Source: a virus. Taken from it: a DNA stretch of 32,353 nucleotides. Numbering within the stretch: position 1 is the stretch's first letter; each line of letters begins with the position of its first letter. Made by a program: the position numbers and the translations under genes. Below are positions 31,313 through 32,353 of this stretch, piece after piece. The notes under the pieces were generated by a model. That model made no database searches. It was not told the origin of the DNA and saw only the letters and a program-made list of their open reading frames with translations. The DNA is taken from positions 1 to 32,353 of the IMG/VR virus record IMGVR_UViG_3300030109_002192. One strand, written 5' to 3'.

Positions 31313-31836
31313 CACTGATTCAGCTTTCAACTAACGAAAGGCATTTCCAGATTGGCTATGCCAGCGGAGTGGACCTTTCGGGGAGCGGCGTAGGCGAAGA
31401 CAAGCCTATTCCGATGACTGCTTTGCCGTCAACCATAGACGGGGTTCACAAGACCACTGACGCCAACCTGGCCAAGCTCCTGTTCTACGGTTACATGGAT
31501 GCTACCGCTACGTCGGACAACAAGATTCTCAAGGATGTCAGGATCTACACTTGGGCTGAACTGCATGGCGTGTGGCTCCCTACTTTGGTAGGCGAGTTTG
31601 ATATGGTTTGCGGCGGGCAGACTGGACTTGCCTTGACCGTTGTAGACGCAAACAAATACTTCGTTGACACCATTACCCTGGCTGACGGCGATGAATCATG
31701 TCGAATCATCACCGGCATCAACGACCACATTGCGTCTATTACAGTGGACCTTGAGGGTGCTTCGTACCTAAGCGTTACGTTTGCTCAAGACGCTGCTGGC
31801 CCTGAGAACGCAAACTACATCATTGGGACGTTCTAA
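31309..31836 (+). CDS. Probable virion-associated protein, function unknown
   Basis: 175 residues, ATG 31309 overlapping the upstream stop. Rich in beta-type segments (FDMVCGGQTGLALTVVDANKYFVDTITLADGD, SCRIITGINDHIASITVDLEGASYLSVTF regions), few charged clusters, no membrane segment: a head-decoration or fibre-like fold would fit. Its place after the capsid gene agrees. The family is not recognised. Its TAA overlaps the next start (TAATG). Confidence 0.65.
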   Translation: MTLIQLSTNERHFQIGYASGVDLSGSGVGEDKPIPMTALPSTIDGVHKTTDANLAKLLFYGYMDATATSDNKILKDVRIYTWAELHGVWLPTLVGEFDMVCGGQTGLALTVVDANKYFVDTITLADGDESCRIITGINDHIASITVDLEGASYLSVTFAQDAAGPENANYIIGTF

Positions 31837-32353
31837 TGCGAGAGCATATCCGTGGTATTTACAAGCACCACGGGGCGTTTGCCATTTGGGACCACGTTGA
31901 CAAGGTGGGCCTGAACACATGGCTTTACAGGGAGCACGTTCACGACCGGGATTACAGGTCGTTTGACGTTGCTCAATCTGAACCCACCGTCATGTGGCAA
32001 GCCCTTACAAGCGGCAGCGGTAACATATTGAACACTGCACCGGTTAGCGGATTCTCCCTCAGCCATTCGTTTTCCGGCTCTTCAAATCCATACTGCCTGG
32101 GCGGCGAGCTAACGAACGTAACTCACAACGTCGGATACGACGACGTAGCGTGGAACAGTAACACGGACGAAAATGGAAACAGCCCGCTGGTAAAGAGAAG
32201 GAAGCATCCAACCGGCACGGCTATGCATACCAACAACGCTTCGTTCGAGTTCGATAACGCACCTCTAGGCAACCTTTCGTACATCATTGGAACTGCCAAT
32301 GGGACTTGGGTAAACAGTGGAAGCCCCAAGGAGCCGGCATCGTTCCCGTTTAC
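31836..32353 (+). CDS. Virion-type protein, 5' part (runs off the window)
   Basis: ATG 31836 overlaps the previous stop by one base, and the frame is open to the right edge, giving at least 172 residues beginning MREHIRGIYKHHGAFAIWDHVDK. The visible part has many aromatic and Asn/Ser/Gly residues (SGFSLSHSFSGSSNPYCLGG, NVTHNVGYDDVAWNSNTDENGNS regions), as in phage head-fibre or tail proteins, with no charged helices. No family recognised. It continues the chain of overlapping genes behind the capsid gene. Confidence 0.65.
   Translation, partial: MREHIRGIYKHHGAFAIWDHVDKVGLNTWLYREHVHDRDYRSFDVAQSEPTVMWQALTSGSGNILNTAPVSGFSLSHSFSGSSNPYCLGGELTNVTHNVGYDDVAWNSNTDENGNSPLVKRRKHPTGTAMHTNNASFEFDNAPLGNLSYIIGTANGTWVNSGSPKEPASFPF

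Noticed and set aside
1-32353. CRISPR array, insertion sequence or transposase
   Set aside because: No regular repeat-spacer series and no transposase-like product seen.

Overview
This window is a piece of a double-stranded DNA bacteriophage genome, very probably from a temperate podovirus of aquatic bacteria. Every convincing gene is on the plus strand. The evidence for T7-like ancestry is a single-subunit phage RNA polymerase (23.0-25.5 kb), followed by a portal, scaffold and major capsid protein in T7 order, and at the left edge internal virion proteins followed by small and large terminase subunits of T7 type. The tail-tube and part of the internal-virion genes must lie outside the window, between its right and left ends, so the window reads like a section of a circularised assembly. 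The host is not known. The tyrosine recombinase has a 'QNLRQT' box that, from memory, resembles integrases of Planctomycetes; this is only a hint.

Layout. 1-7.8 kb: the end of one internal virion protein and a 2248-residue virion protein carrying a DdrB-type ParB domain and a Zeta-toxin-like kinase domain in its middle. A short gene (5622-5849) with its own promoter-like sequence and strong ribosome binding site is overprinted on the linker behind the kinase domain. 7.8-12.2 kb: small terminase, an unknown gene, a calcineurin-like phosphoesterase, large terminase, an unknown protein, a lysine-rich microprotein and an aspartyl/asparaginyl-hydroxylase-like dioxygenase. 12.2-12.7 kb: the only long non-coding stretch, with hairpins, two C7 tracts, short direct repeats and a host-type promoter (P1). 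12.7-16.7 kb: a tightly overlapping set of small, mostly acidic early genes, with ArdA antirestriction protein behind a second promoter (P2) related to P1, then DUF3846 and an HTH regulator. 16.7-25.5 kb: integrase, ssDNA-binding/annealing protein, Gp157-like protein, SF2 helicase, TOPRIM primase, DUF1064 nuclease and RNA polymerase. 25.4-32.35 kb: a permuted papain-like protein, a GNAT protein, head genes, a small membrane protein and further probable virion genes; the last one runs off the end.

How it works together (inference): host RNA polymerase would read P1 and P2 to make antirestriction and other anti-host proteins, integrase and replication factors, then the phage polymerase. The phage polymerase would then transcribe the head, tail, internal virion and packaging genes. 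No DNA polymerase, T7-type exonuclease or T7-type primase-helicase is visible, so the early half looks like that of temperate siphoviruses grafted onto a T7-like virion and transcription module. The palindrome CTCGAG is strongly over-represented (about 60 copies by eye), in all three codon phases.
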